Part shown: positions 15,098 through 21,653 of the stretch, piece by piece | Layout of the letters: each line of letters opens with the position of its first letter | Numbering within the stretch: position 1 is the first letter of the stretch | DNA from: Acidimicrobiia bacterium | GTDB taxonomy: Bacteria; Actinomycetota; Acidimicrobiia; IMCC26256; JAENVU01 | Direction: 5' to 3' | Length of the DNA stretch: 23,174 bases | Assembly (NCBI GenBank): GCA_017882945.1 | Contig: JADGON010000296.1 | Location: 1-23,174 of the forward strand | The notes under the pieces: generated by a model | Told to the model about the DNA's origin: nothing | The model's database searches: none | What the model saw: the letters and a program-made list of their open reading frames with translations, nothing else | Made by a program: the position numbers and the translations under genes

Positions 15098-16638
15098 TGC
15101 GCGTCACCGCGGACGCGCGTCTCCCATCGCGCACGGAACGATTGTGGGGCGGGCAGGGGGGCATCGCGAGTCTCGGTCCACGCCCGGAGTGCGGGGACAC
15201 GGCCGCCCGACCGCCGGGTCCATCCCTGATCCCGCCCGCGGAGGGCGCGTGCGGCGAGCCGGGTGAGCCGGGCCGATGCCGCATACCCACCCGGGCTCGA
15301 CCAGAGGCTCGCCCAGACCGTGAACGCGGTCCGGCGGTTGCTGCGGGGCGCGGGTCGGGATGCCAGCGGCAGGTGCAGACCGGGAGACTCGAACCCCTCG
15401 CCGGGCCGGCGTCGGTGACCGGGTTCGGCCCGGGCCGGCGGTGAAGGCAGGGGATCGACCGGCCCGGGGCGACGGAGGTCGGCGCGCAGTCGCACCAAGA
15501 GGTCCGCGAGCGGGATCTCGACCGGGCACGCCTCGGTGCAGGCGCCGCACAACGTCGAAGCCTCGGGGAGGTCGCGCCCCTCGGTCCCGTCGAGCGAGAG
15601 CAGGGGCGTGAGCACCTTCCCCATCGGACCGCTGTAGACCGCGTCGTACGCGTGGCCGGAGATACGGCGGAAGACGGGGCAGACGTTGAGACACGCGCCA
15701 CACCGGATGCAGGCGAGCATGTCCTCGTAGGCGGTCCCGATCAGCCGGAGCCGGCCGTGATCGAGGAGCACGACGTGCAGGATCTCGGGCCCGTCGATCT
15801 CGCCCTCGCGCCTCGGGCCGTTGATCATCGTCACGTAGTTCGAGATGCGCTGGCCCGTCGCACTCATCGTCAGCAGGGGGAGCAGCGTCGCGAGATCGGC
15901 GAAGCGTGCGATCACCTTCTCCACCGGTACGACCGCAACTTGGACCCGCGGGACGATGGTGCAGAGGTCGCCGTTGCCTTCGTTCGTCACGAGCACGATG
16001 GTTCCCGTGTCGGCCGCCACGAAGTTGGCCCCGGTGACGCCCAGGTCGGCTTCGAGGAACCGCGCCCGAAGATGACCCCGGGCCCAGGCGGTGATCGCCT
16101 CGTGCTCGACCGGGAGCTCGTCGTCCGCGCGCGTCTGCAAGACATCCGCGACCTGGGCGAGCGTCTTGTGGATCGCGGGCACGATCATGTGCGACGGCCG
16201 TTCGCCCGCGACCTGGACGATGTACTCGCCGAGATCCGTCTCGACCGCCTCGATGCCCGCATCCTCGAGCGCGTCCGCGAGATCGATCTCCTCGGTGGCC
16301 ATCGACTTCGACTTCACGGCGCGTGTGAGCCCTTCGTTCCGCGCGATCTCGATGATGATCCGGCGCGCGTCCTCCGGGCTCGCCGCCCGGTGCACGTGCA
16401 CGCCGAGTCCGGCGAGCGTCGTCTCCGCCCGGTCCAGCCAGCCGGGAAGATCGGCGAGCGTCTCGCGACGGATGGCTGCGGCCCGATCCTTCAGCTCCGG
16501 GAAGTCCTCGGCGACATCTCGTGACGTGAAGAGTCGCCGATCGAGATTCCGCAGCGCGTGTTGAAGGTCGGGATCGGCGACCGCGCTCGCGGCCCGCTCC
16601 GCCAAGGTGTCACCCGCGGTGACGACTCGGTGACTCAC
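15091..16638 (-). CDS. lutB: LutB-like iron-sulfur protein with LUD domain (lactate utilization)
   Basis: The 515-aa product pairs an N-terminal LUD domain (about 65-300, including VKSKSMATEEI and GVTGANFVAADTGTIVLVTNEGN, the latter at 200-222) with a dicluster ferredoxin region: CIRCGACLNVCPVF (Cys310, 313, 316, 320) and LCGACTEACPV (Cys364, 367, 371). A C-terminal Trp- and Arg-rich tail with the FTVWASLWSSP segment matches the LutB C-terminal region. The protein is expected to pass electrons during L-lactate oxidation to pyruvate together with LutA and LutC. The start is GTG 16638, giving a GTGA overlap with the lutA stop. The tail between about 390 and 430 is Pro/Arg-rich and probably disordered, making the protein slightly longer than usual. 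Confidence 0.93.
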   Translation of the reverse strand: MSHRVVTAGDTLAERAASAVADPDLQHALRNLDRRLFTSRDVAEDFPELKDRAAAIRRETLADLPGWLDRAETTLAGLGVHVHRAASPEDARRIIIEIARNEGLTRAVKSKSMATEEIDLADALEDAGIEAVETDLGEYIVQVAGERPSHMIVPAIHKTLAQVADVLQTRADDELPVEHEAITAWARGHLRARFLEADLGVTGANFVAADTGTIVLVTNEGNGDLCTIVPRVQVAVVPVEKVIARFADLATLLPLLTMSATGQRISNYVTMINGPRREGEIDGPEILHVVLLDHGRLRLIGTAYEDMLACIRCGACLNVCPVFRRISGHAYDAVYSGPMGKVLTPLLSLDGTEGRDLPEASTLCGACTEACPVEIPLADLLVRLRADLRRPGPVDPLPSPPARAEPGHRRRPGEGFESPGLHLPLASRPAPRSNRRTAFTVWASLWSSPGGYAASARLTRLAARALRGRDQGWTRRSGGRVPALRAWTETRDAPLPAPQSFRARWETRVRGDAQW

Positions 16639-17366
16639 GCGCGTCCCGCGGCGAGGCCCGCGGCGAGGAGCTGCGCGACGTGCACGGGTTCGGGGCCGAT
16701 GCCGGTGCGGCGCCGCCGTCCCTCGAGGTGCAGCAAGCACGCGACATCGCCACTCACCAACCAGCGCACACCCGTAGCAGCCGCGTGCGCGAGCTTGTCG
16801 TCGGCCAGCGGCGCGGCGATCTCCCCGTGCTCGACCGAGAACGTCCCACCGAAGCCGCAACAGGTCTCCGGCTCTTCGAGCTCGATGATCGTCGCGCCTG
16901 CCGCGGCGAGCAGCCGACGCGGCGCGTCACGCACCCCGAGGTTGCGCAGGCCATGGCACGCGTCATGGACCGTGACCGAGGCGTCGAGACGCGAACCGAG
17001 CTCCACGGTGCCGAGCACGTCGGCGAGGTAGCTCGTCAGCTCGTAGGTCCTGGCGGCGAGCGCGCGGGCCCGCTCCGCGTCGCGGCCCGTCAGCAGACGC
17101 TCGTACCAGTGGTGCACCATCGCGACGCACGAACCCGACGGTGCCACCACGACCTCGTACGGCTCGAAGACGTCCAAGAAGTGGCGGGCCAAGCGGGTCG
17201 CGGCTTCGGGCTCACCCGCGTTGCAGGCAGGTTGACCACAGCACGTCTGGGCGCTCGGGAACTCGACGGTCGCACCCGCGGCTTCGAGCAGCCGGACCGC
17301 CGCGACGCCGACCTCGGGAGTGATCTGGTCGACGACGCACGTGACGAACAGGGCGACGGACAGCAT
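16635..17366 (-). CDS. lutA: LutA-like protein with two cysteine-rich CCG domains (lactate utilization)
   Basis: The 243-aa product has two CCG (Cys-rich) domains, as in LutA, GlcF and heterodisulfide reductase subunit B. The first contains Cys10, CCGQPACNAG (42-51) and Cys80. The second contains HDACHGLR (Cys137), TCCGFGG (168-174) and DVACLLH (Cys210). This cysteine pattern binds a non-canonical iron-sulfur centre in related proteins. It is predicted to act with LutB and LutC to oxidise lactate to pyruvate, cytoplasmically or at the membrane face. ATG 17366 overlaps the nagA stop by one base (TGATG), and its own stop overlaps lutB. The length matches the family. Confidence 0.93.
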   Translation of the reverse strand: MLSVALFVTCVVDQITPEVGVAAVRLLEAAGATVEFPSAQTCCGQPACNAGEPEAATRLARHFLDVFEPYEVVVAPSGSCVAMVHHWYERLLTGRDAERARALAARTYELTSYLADVLGTVELGSRLDASVTVHDACHGLRNLGVRDAPRRLLAAAGATIIELEEPETCCGFGGTFSVEHGEIAAPLADDKLAHAAATGVRWLVSGDVACLLHLEGRRRRTGIGPEPVHVAQLLAAGLAAGRA

Positions 17367-18460
17367 CAGGGGCGAGCGTATGCCGGTTCTCCTGCGAGCC
17401 AGACGCCCACGACCTCGAGCGTGGCGCGATCGAGTGCGACGAGATCCGCCCGGGCGCCGATCCCGTGCGACGCGTAGCTCTCCACTCCAACCGCCCGCGC
17501 CGGCGTGATCGTCGCCATCTCGATCGCGCGGGGGAGACCGATGAGGGTCTGGATGTTCCGCACGGCCCGGTCCATGGTCAGGGTCGAGCCGGTGAGGGTG
17601 CCGTCCTCGAGATACGCCGCCCCGTCGCGTTCGTTGACCAGCTGGCCGAAGGAGTCGAGCCCGACTCCGACGGCATCGGTCACCAGGATGCAGTGCTTGC
17701 GCAGCGCGGCGAGCCGCAGCATCGCCGGGTGCACGTGCACGAAGTCGGCGATCAGGCTGGGGGTCAGCCGGTCGTCATCCAGGGCCGCACCCGGGAGGCC
17801 CGGCGCGCGGTGCCCGAGTGGGCCCATGCCGTTGAAGAGGTGGGTGACGAGGGTCGCGCCCGCGCTCGCGGCATCGACGGCCTGCTCGAAGCTGCAGCGC
17901 GAATGGCCGAGTGCCACGACGACGCCGCGGGCTGACAGCGCACGCGTGGCCGCGAGATCTCGATCAGCTTCGGGCGCGAGCGTCACGAGGCGCACGAGTC
18001 CCGGCTGGAGGTCGAGCAGCCCGAGCAGCCAGTCCAGGTCGACCGGGCCGAGCAGCTCCGGCGGGTGCGCCCCCGGGGCGTCGCCCAGGAACGGCCCCTC
18101 GAGATGCACGCCCTCGATCCGGGGCAGGCCCGAGGCCACCGCGTCCCGTTGCGCGGCCGCGACCCGGGCCAGCGCCTCGCGGTAGCCGTTGCGCGGCGCG
18201 CTCACCAGGGTGGGGAGATAGGACGTGACCCCCGACTCGAGCAGCCGACGGCCCGCGGCCCGCCACTCCTCGGGCTCGGCGCGCCAGAAGTCCACCGCCC
18301 CGATCCCGTTGACCTGGATGTCCACGAACCCGGGGGTGAAGACGACGTCAGCGAGGACCCGGGCCCGGCTCGGGGCGTCGTGCTCACCGCGCGCCACGAC
18401 GAGTCCGTTCTCCACGACGAGCCAGGCGCCCGTCGTGCTCGCGAGCACCGCGCTACTCAC
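17366..18460 (-). CDS. nagA: N-acetylglucosamine-6-phosphate deacetylase
   Basis: The 364-aa amidohydrolase removes acetate from GlcNAc-6-phosphate to give glucosamine-6-phosphate. Visible elements are PGFVDIQVNG (43-52, the QxN form of the first motif), GVHLEGPFL with metal ligand Glu121, LGHS with His186, THLFNGMGP with His207, the substrate loop IADFVHVHP with His242, and VTDAVG with the catalytic Asp262. The set of metal and catalytic residues is therefore complete. The usual ADG before the substrate His reads ADF here (Phe240). GTG 18460 overlaps the glycosyltransferase stop by eight bases. No nagB or transporter gene is next to it; its operon partners are lutABC. Confidence 0.93.
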   Translation of the reverse strand: MSSAVLASTTGAWLVVENGLVVARGEHDAPSRARVLADVVFTPGFVDIQVNGIGAVDFWRAEPEEWRAAGRRLLESGVTSYLPTLVSAPRNGYREALARVAAAQRDAVASGLPRIEGVHLEGPFLGDAPGAHPPELLGPVDLDWLLGLLDLQPGLVRLVTLAPEADRDLAATRALSARGVVVALGHSRCSFEQAVDAASAGATLVTHLFNGMGPLGHRAPGLPGAALDDDRLTPSLIADFVHVHPAMLRLAALRKHCILVTDAVGVGLDSFGQLVNERDGAAYLEDGTLTGSTLTMDRAVRNIQTLIGLPRAIEMATITPARAVGVESYASHGIGARADLVALDRATLEVVGVWLAGEPAYARP

Positions 18461-19169
18461 TCGGCATGCCGCCCAACCGGATCCGAAGTGCAGCCAGCCC
18501 GACGAGCGTGCGCGGCACCCGGCGCGCGATCGACGTGCGCGACGGGCGCAGCTCCGTCACGGTGACCGGCACCTCCGCGGTGGCCAGTCCACTGTGCTCG
18601 GCCCGGATGATCAGCTCGGTGTCGAAGAGATCCGCGCCGGACCGGCACGCCCGAATCGCGTTGCGCAACGCGATGAGGTTCAGGACCTTCATGCCGTGGG
18701 TGTCGGAGAGCGTCAGCCCGAAGCCGTAGCGCAGGATCCCGCTGAACACACTGGTCGCAACCCGGCGCAGCGAGCTCCGGTCGTCACGTGCGCCCGGCGC
18801 CCGCTTCGAGCCGACGACGATCGCCGGGCCCGTGGGGGAGTCGCCCACGTCGAGCAGCTCGAGTGCGGCCTTCAGGAAATCGAGGTCGTAGTAGTCGACG
18901 TCGAAGATCACGCCCACGTCACCGGACGCTTCGAGCAGCCCGGTGCGGAGCGCCTCGCCGTAGTCGGCTGCCCGCATGGAGTGCGTCGCCACCTCGGGGA
19001 TCTGCTCGGCCAGGCGAGCCGCGACCGCGGGCGTCCCGTCGGTGGACCCGTTCTCGACGATGTGCACCTCGAAGCTCGACCCGAGTGCGCGCATCCCCTC
19101 CACGACGTCGCGAACGCTCGATTCGAGCATCGCGGCTTCGTTGTAGGCGGGCATGACGATCGAGATCAT
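18453..19169 (-). CDS. Glycosyltransferase family 2 (dolichol-phosphate-mannose-synthase-like)
   Basis: The 238-aa product is an inverting GT-A glycosyltransferase. Motifs are ISIVMPAYNEAAML (2-15), the nucleotide-binding VENGSTDGT (38-46) and the metal-binding DVD in FDVDYYD (89-95). There are no transmembrane helices, so it is a soluble, catalytic-domain-only enzyme like the short DPM1/Ppm1 type. The donor is probably a nucleotide sugar and the acceptor possibly a polyprenyl phosphate, but neither can be read from the sequence. ATG 19169 has GGAG six bases upstream. It is the first gene of the long minus-strand operon and reads away from the repeat-bearing intergenic region. Confidence 0.9.
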   Translation of the reverse strand: MISIVMPAYNEAAMLESSVRDVVEGMRALGSSFEVHIVENGSTDGTPAVAARLAEQIPEVATHSMRAADYGEALRTGLLEASGDVGVIFDVDYYDLDFLKAALELLDVGDSPTGPAIVVGSKRAPGARDDRSSLRRVATSVFSGILRYGFGLTLSDTHGMKVLNLIALRNAIRACRSGADLFDTELIIRAEHSGLATAEVPVTVTELRPSRTSIARRVPRTLVGLAALRIRLGGMPSE

Positions 19170-19272
19170 CCGATTCTCCGGTCCGGAAGGACATCCGAGC
19201 GCACCATCGTGGCGCGCGCGACCGGTCGGGCGGGACGCGGACCGTCAGACTCGGGAAGATCGTGGGGCACCG

Positions 19273-19315
19273 CCCTCGGCCGCCCGGCACTCGCGGCCCC
19301 GCGACCGGCCGAGGG
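19273..19315. repeat. Nested inverted repeat, copy 1
   Basis: The outer arms are 19273-19282 and 19306-19315 (10 bp, perfect). The inner arms are 19291-19296 and 19299-19304 (6 bp, 2-nt loop). The two stems can form together as a bulged hairpin or cruciform. Confidence 0.75.
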
Positions 19316-19331
19316 AGATCGTGGGGCACCG

Positions 19332-19374
19332 CCCTCGGCCGCCCGGCACTCGCGGCCCCGCGACCGGCCGAGGG
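19332..19374. repeat. Nested inverted repeat, copy 2
   Basis: This is an identical second hairpin unit, with outer arms at 19332-19341 and 19365-19374 and inner arms at 19350-19355 and 19358-19363. It has no U-tract, so an intrinsic terminator is unlikely. Confidence 0.75.
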
Positions 19375-19391
19375 AGATCTTGGGGCACAGG

Positions 19392-19397
19392 TAGGCT
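19392..19397 (+). promoter_or_regulatory. Candidate -10 element (TAGGCT) for the acyl-CoA synthetase operon
   Basis: TAGGCT begins three bases after the third 14-bp box and 31 bases before ATG 19423. It would give a leader of about 18-20 nt containing the GGGGGAG ribosome binding site. The box would then occupy the -35/-10 spacer, an operator-like position. The -35 position itself is not consensus. Confidence 0.35.
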
Positions 19398-19422
19398 GCC
19401 CCCGCCTCCGGGGGAGCCACTG

Positions 19423-20997
19423 ATGACCGACATGCCTGATGTACTGAAGCTCCACGCCGACGGGACGCCGGACAAGCACGCGGTGATCGTCGACGCGAGC
19501 CACGGTGCCCGCTCGTCGGTGACGACGTTCGCGGAGCTCAACGAGCTCGTGAACCGGCTTGCCGCCGGGCTGCGGGCCGCCGGGGTGGAGCAGGGGGACC
19601 GACTGGTCTGGTGCGGGCCGAACTCCCTCGAGATCATTGCGGTCATCCACGCGGCCCGGAAAGCGGGGCTCGTGGCCGTCCCGTTGTCCTACCGGTTCAA
19701 CTCCGACGAGATGCAGTACGTCATCGACAACTCGGACGCGACGCTCGTGATCGCAGACGCCGAGTACGCCCCACTCATCGAAGCGGCCCGCGAGCGCCTG
19801 CCCAAGGTCAAGGCCTACGTCGGCTTCGTCGCCACCGAGACCCCGGCCGAGCTGCCCGCCGGCTGGTTGTCGTGGCCCGACGTGATCGCGGGCCAGCCGG
19901 ACGAGGAGCCGTCAGCTCCCGACGCGTCGAGCGTCGGCGCACAGATGCTCTACACCTCGGGGACGACCGGCAAGCCCAAGGGCGCGCTACGCACTACGAC
20001 GAACCGGGAGATCGTGCTCGCGCTGCTGGCCGAGCTCGGCCTGCAGTTCGGCAACGAGGTGCACATCACGACCGGTCCGATGTACCACTCGGGTCCGCTC
20101 GCGTTCGTCTCGGTCAACCACACGCTTGGCGCGCCGATCGTCGTGTTGCGCCGCTTCGACCCGGTGGCGTGGCTCGCGGCGGTGAAGCTCCACTCGGCGA
20201 CGAACACGTTCTCGGCGCCCACGCAGCTCAAGCGCATCGTCAGCCTGCCACCCGAGGAGCTGGCCCACGCCGACCTCTCCTCCATGCGGTGCCTGATCGC
20301 GAACGCGGCACCGGTGCCGTACGCGCTGAAGCAGGAGATCATCGAGAAGCTCGGTGACGGATTCCTCTTCGAGGTCTACGGATCCACCGAGCTCGGGATC
20401 ATCACGGTGCTGCGGCCCGAGGACCAGCTCCGCAAGCCCGGCTCGTGTGGCAAGCCCTACGGCGGGATCGAGTTCCGGATCGTGAAGGAGGACGGTGCAC
20501 TCGCCGAGCCGCGTGAGAACGGTGAGCTGTTCATGTCCACGGGGCTCGCGATGGATGGCTACCACCGCACCACCGAGCAGCTGAACGAATACGACGAGGG
20601 GCGCTGGAAGTCGGTCGGCGACATCGCGTATGCCGACGAGGAGGGTTACCTCTACATCTGCGACCGCAAGAAGGACATGATCATCTCGGGCGGGGTGAAC
20701 ATCTACCCGGCCGAGATCGAAGCGATCATCCACCAGCACCCGGACGTGCTCGACGTCGCGATCTTCGGGATCCCCGACGACGAGTGGGGCGAGAGCGTGT
20801 ACTGCATCGTCCAGCCGAAGACGCCGGGAGGCCTGGACCTCGGTGACCTCGAGACGTTCGTCGCCGCGCGCGTCGCGGGCTACAAGCGGCCGCGCGGCTA
20901 CGAGCTCCGCGACGAGCTGCCTCGCACCGACGCGGGCAAGCTCCTCAAGCGGGTCCTGCGCGACGAGCACTGGAAGGGCCGCAGCCAGGCGGTATGA
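19423..20997 (+). CDS. AMP-forming acyl-CoA synthetase (FadD/CaiC-like)
   Basis: The 524-aa ANL-superfamily ligase activates a carboxylic acid through an acyl-adenylate to its CoA thioester. Motifs are the P-loop LYTSGTTGKPKG (177-188), YGSTELG (319-325), the adenylate-binding VGD (398-400), the hinge DRKKDMIISGG (414-424) and the C-terminal catalytic Lys506 in TDAGK. The domain order and length are normal. ATG 19423 is chosen because GGAG lies six bases upstream; the frame remains open further upstream through the 59-bp repeats, but that part has no family resemblance. The chain length or type of substrate cannot be read from the sequence. Its stop overlaps the next gene (ATGA). Confidence 0.93.
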   Translation: MTDMPDVLKLHADGTPDKHAVIVDASHGARSSVTTFAELNELVNRLAAGLRAAGVEQGDRLVWCGPNSLEIIAVIHAARKAGLVAVPLSYRFNSDEMQYVIDNSDATLVIADAEYAPLIEAARERLPKVKAYVGFVATETPAELPAGWLSWPDVIAGQPDEEPSAPDASSVGAQMLYTSGTTGKPKGALRTTTNREIVLALLAELGLQFGNEVHITTGPMYHSGPLAFVSVNHTLGAPIVVLRRFDPVAWLAAVKLHSATNTFSAPTQLKRIVSLPPEELAHADLSSMRCLIANAAPVPYALKQEIIEKLGDGFLFEVYGSTELGIITVLRPEDQLRKPGSCGKPYGGIEFRIVKEDGALAEPRENGELFMSTGLAMDGYHRTTEQLNEYDEGRWKSVGDIAYADEEGYLYICDRKKDMIISGGVNIYPAEIEAIIHQHPDVLDVAIFGIPDDEWGESVYCIVQPKTPGGLDLGDLETFVAARVAGYKRPRGYELRDELPRTDAGKLLKRVLRDEHWKGRSQAV

Positions 20998-21653
20998 CGC
21001 GCCCGACGCACGCCACCCTCTCTGAAGCCCGATCGAAGCTCCTGCTGGCCGAGTACGGCGTCCGGGTGCTTCCCGAACGCAGCGCGAGCACCGCGGCCGA
21101 GGCGGTCGCGGCCGCGGCCGAGCTCGGCTTTCCCGTCGTGACGAAGCTCTGTGGCGACGCGATAGCCCACAAGACCGAACGCGGCCTGGTGCGCCTGAAC
21201 CTCGGCGACGAGGCCGCGGTGCACGCGGCGGCCGAAGCCCTCTTGAACGCCGCGACTGCCGACGACGGCGACGTCGAGCTGCTCGTCGCCCCCATGGTGC
21301 ACGGTGCCCGCGAGCTCATCGCCGGGCTGCACACCGACGAGCAGTTCGGGCGCTGCGTGATGATCGGCTTCGGCGGGATCCTCGCGGAGGCGATCGCGGA
21401 CGTGAGCTTCCGGCTCGTCCCCCTGGATCCGGTCGACGCGGAGGAGATGATCGACGAGCTGTCGACCCAGGCGCTGCTCGGACCGTTCCGCGGCGAGCCC
21501 GCGGTGGATCGCGCGGCGCTCGTCGCGACGATCATGGGGCTCAGCGAGCTCGCGACCGCCCAACCGGGAGTCGTGTCGGTCGACGTCAACCCGCTGATCG
21601 TGGTGGACGGCGTCCCCGTCGCGGTGGACGCGCTCGTCGAGGTGACTGCGTGA
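20994..21653 (+). CDS. NDP-forming acyl-CoA synthetase, beta (ATP-grasp) subunit
   Basis: The 219-aa product is a stand-alone ATP-grasp_5 domain like the beta subunit of ADP-forming acetyl-CoA synthetase. Motifs are FPVVTKLCGDAIAHKTERG (46-64; the usual pattern is PVxxK...HKTDxGGV), the glycine loop IGFGGILAE (124-132) and the Mg-binding DVNPL (197-201). It should carry the nucleotide half-reaction, moving phosphate between the subunit interface and ADP or ATP. ATG 20994 overlaps the upstream stop by four bases, and its stop overlaps the alpha gene (GTGA). Encoded as a separate beta subunit before alpha, rather than fused as in many bacterial Acs/Pat-type proteins. Confidence 0.9.
   Translation: MTRPTHATLSEARSKLLLAEYGVRVLPERSASTAAEAVAAAAELGFPVVTKLCGDAIAHKTERGLVRLNLGDEAAVHAAAEALLNAATADDGDVELLVAPMVHGARELIAGLHTDEQFGRCVMIGFGGILAEAIADVSFRLVPLDPVDAEEMIDELSTQALLGPFRGEPAVDRAALVATIMGLSELATAQPGVVSVDVNPLIVVDGVPVAVDALVEVTA

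Larger units (their letters stand above)
19257..19388. repeat. Two perfect 59-bp tandem copies plus a 14-bp third partial copy
   Basis: Copy 1 is 19257-19315 and copy 2 is 19316-19374; the two are identical over all 59 bases. A third, truncated copy (19375-19388) keeps only the first 14 bases with one change (G to T). Every copy begins with the box AGATCGTGGGGCAC. Inside each full copy, a 10-base inverted repeat (CCCTCGGCCG / CGGCCGAGGG) encloses a second 6-base one (TCGCGG / CCGCGA). The block lies between the divergent glycosyltransferase and acyl-CoA synthetase genes. The open reading frame through it is out of keeping with the downstream protein family and is not counted as coding. Confidence 0.9.

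Noticed and set aside
16639..16860. N-terminal extension of lutB
   Set aside because: It reads lutA in another frame; GTG 16638 gives the GTGA overlap used throughout the operon.
19257..19388. Possible CRISPR array
   Set aside because: The repeats are directly adjacent with no unique spacers, only two full copies exist, and there are no cas genes.
19153..19422. N-terminal extension of the acyl-CoA synthetase through the 59-bp repeats
   Set aside because: 59 is not a multiple of three, so the repeats do not translate as a repeated peptide in one frame; ATG 19423 has a good ribosome binding site.
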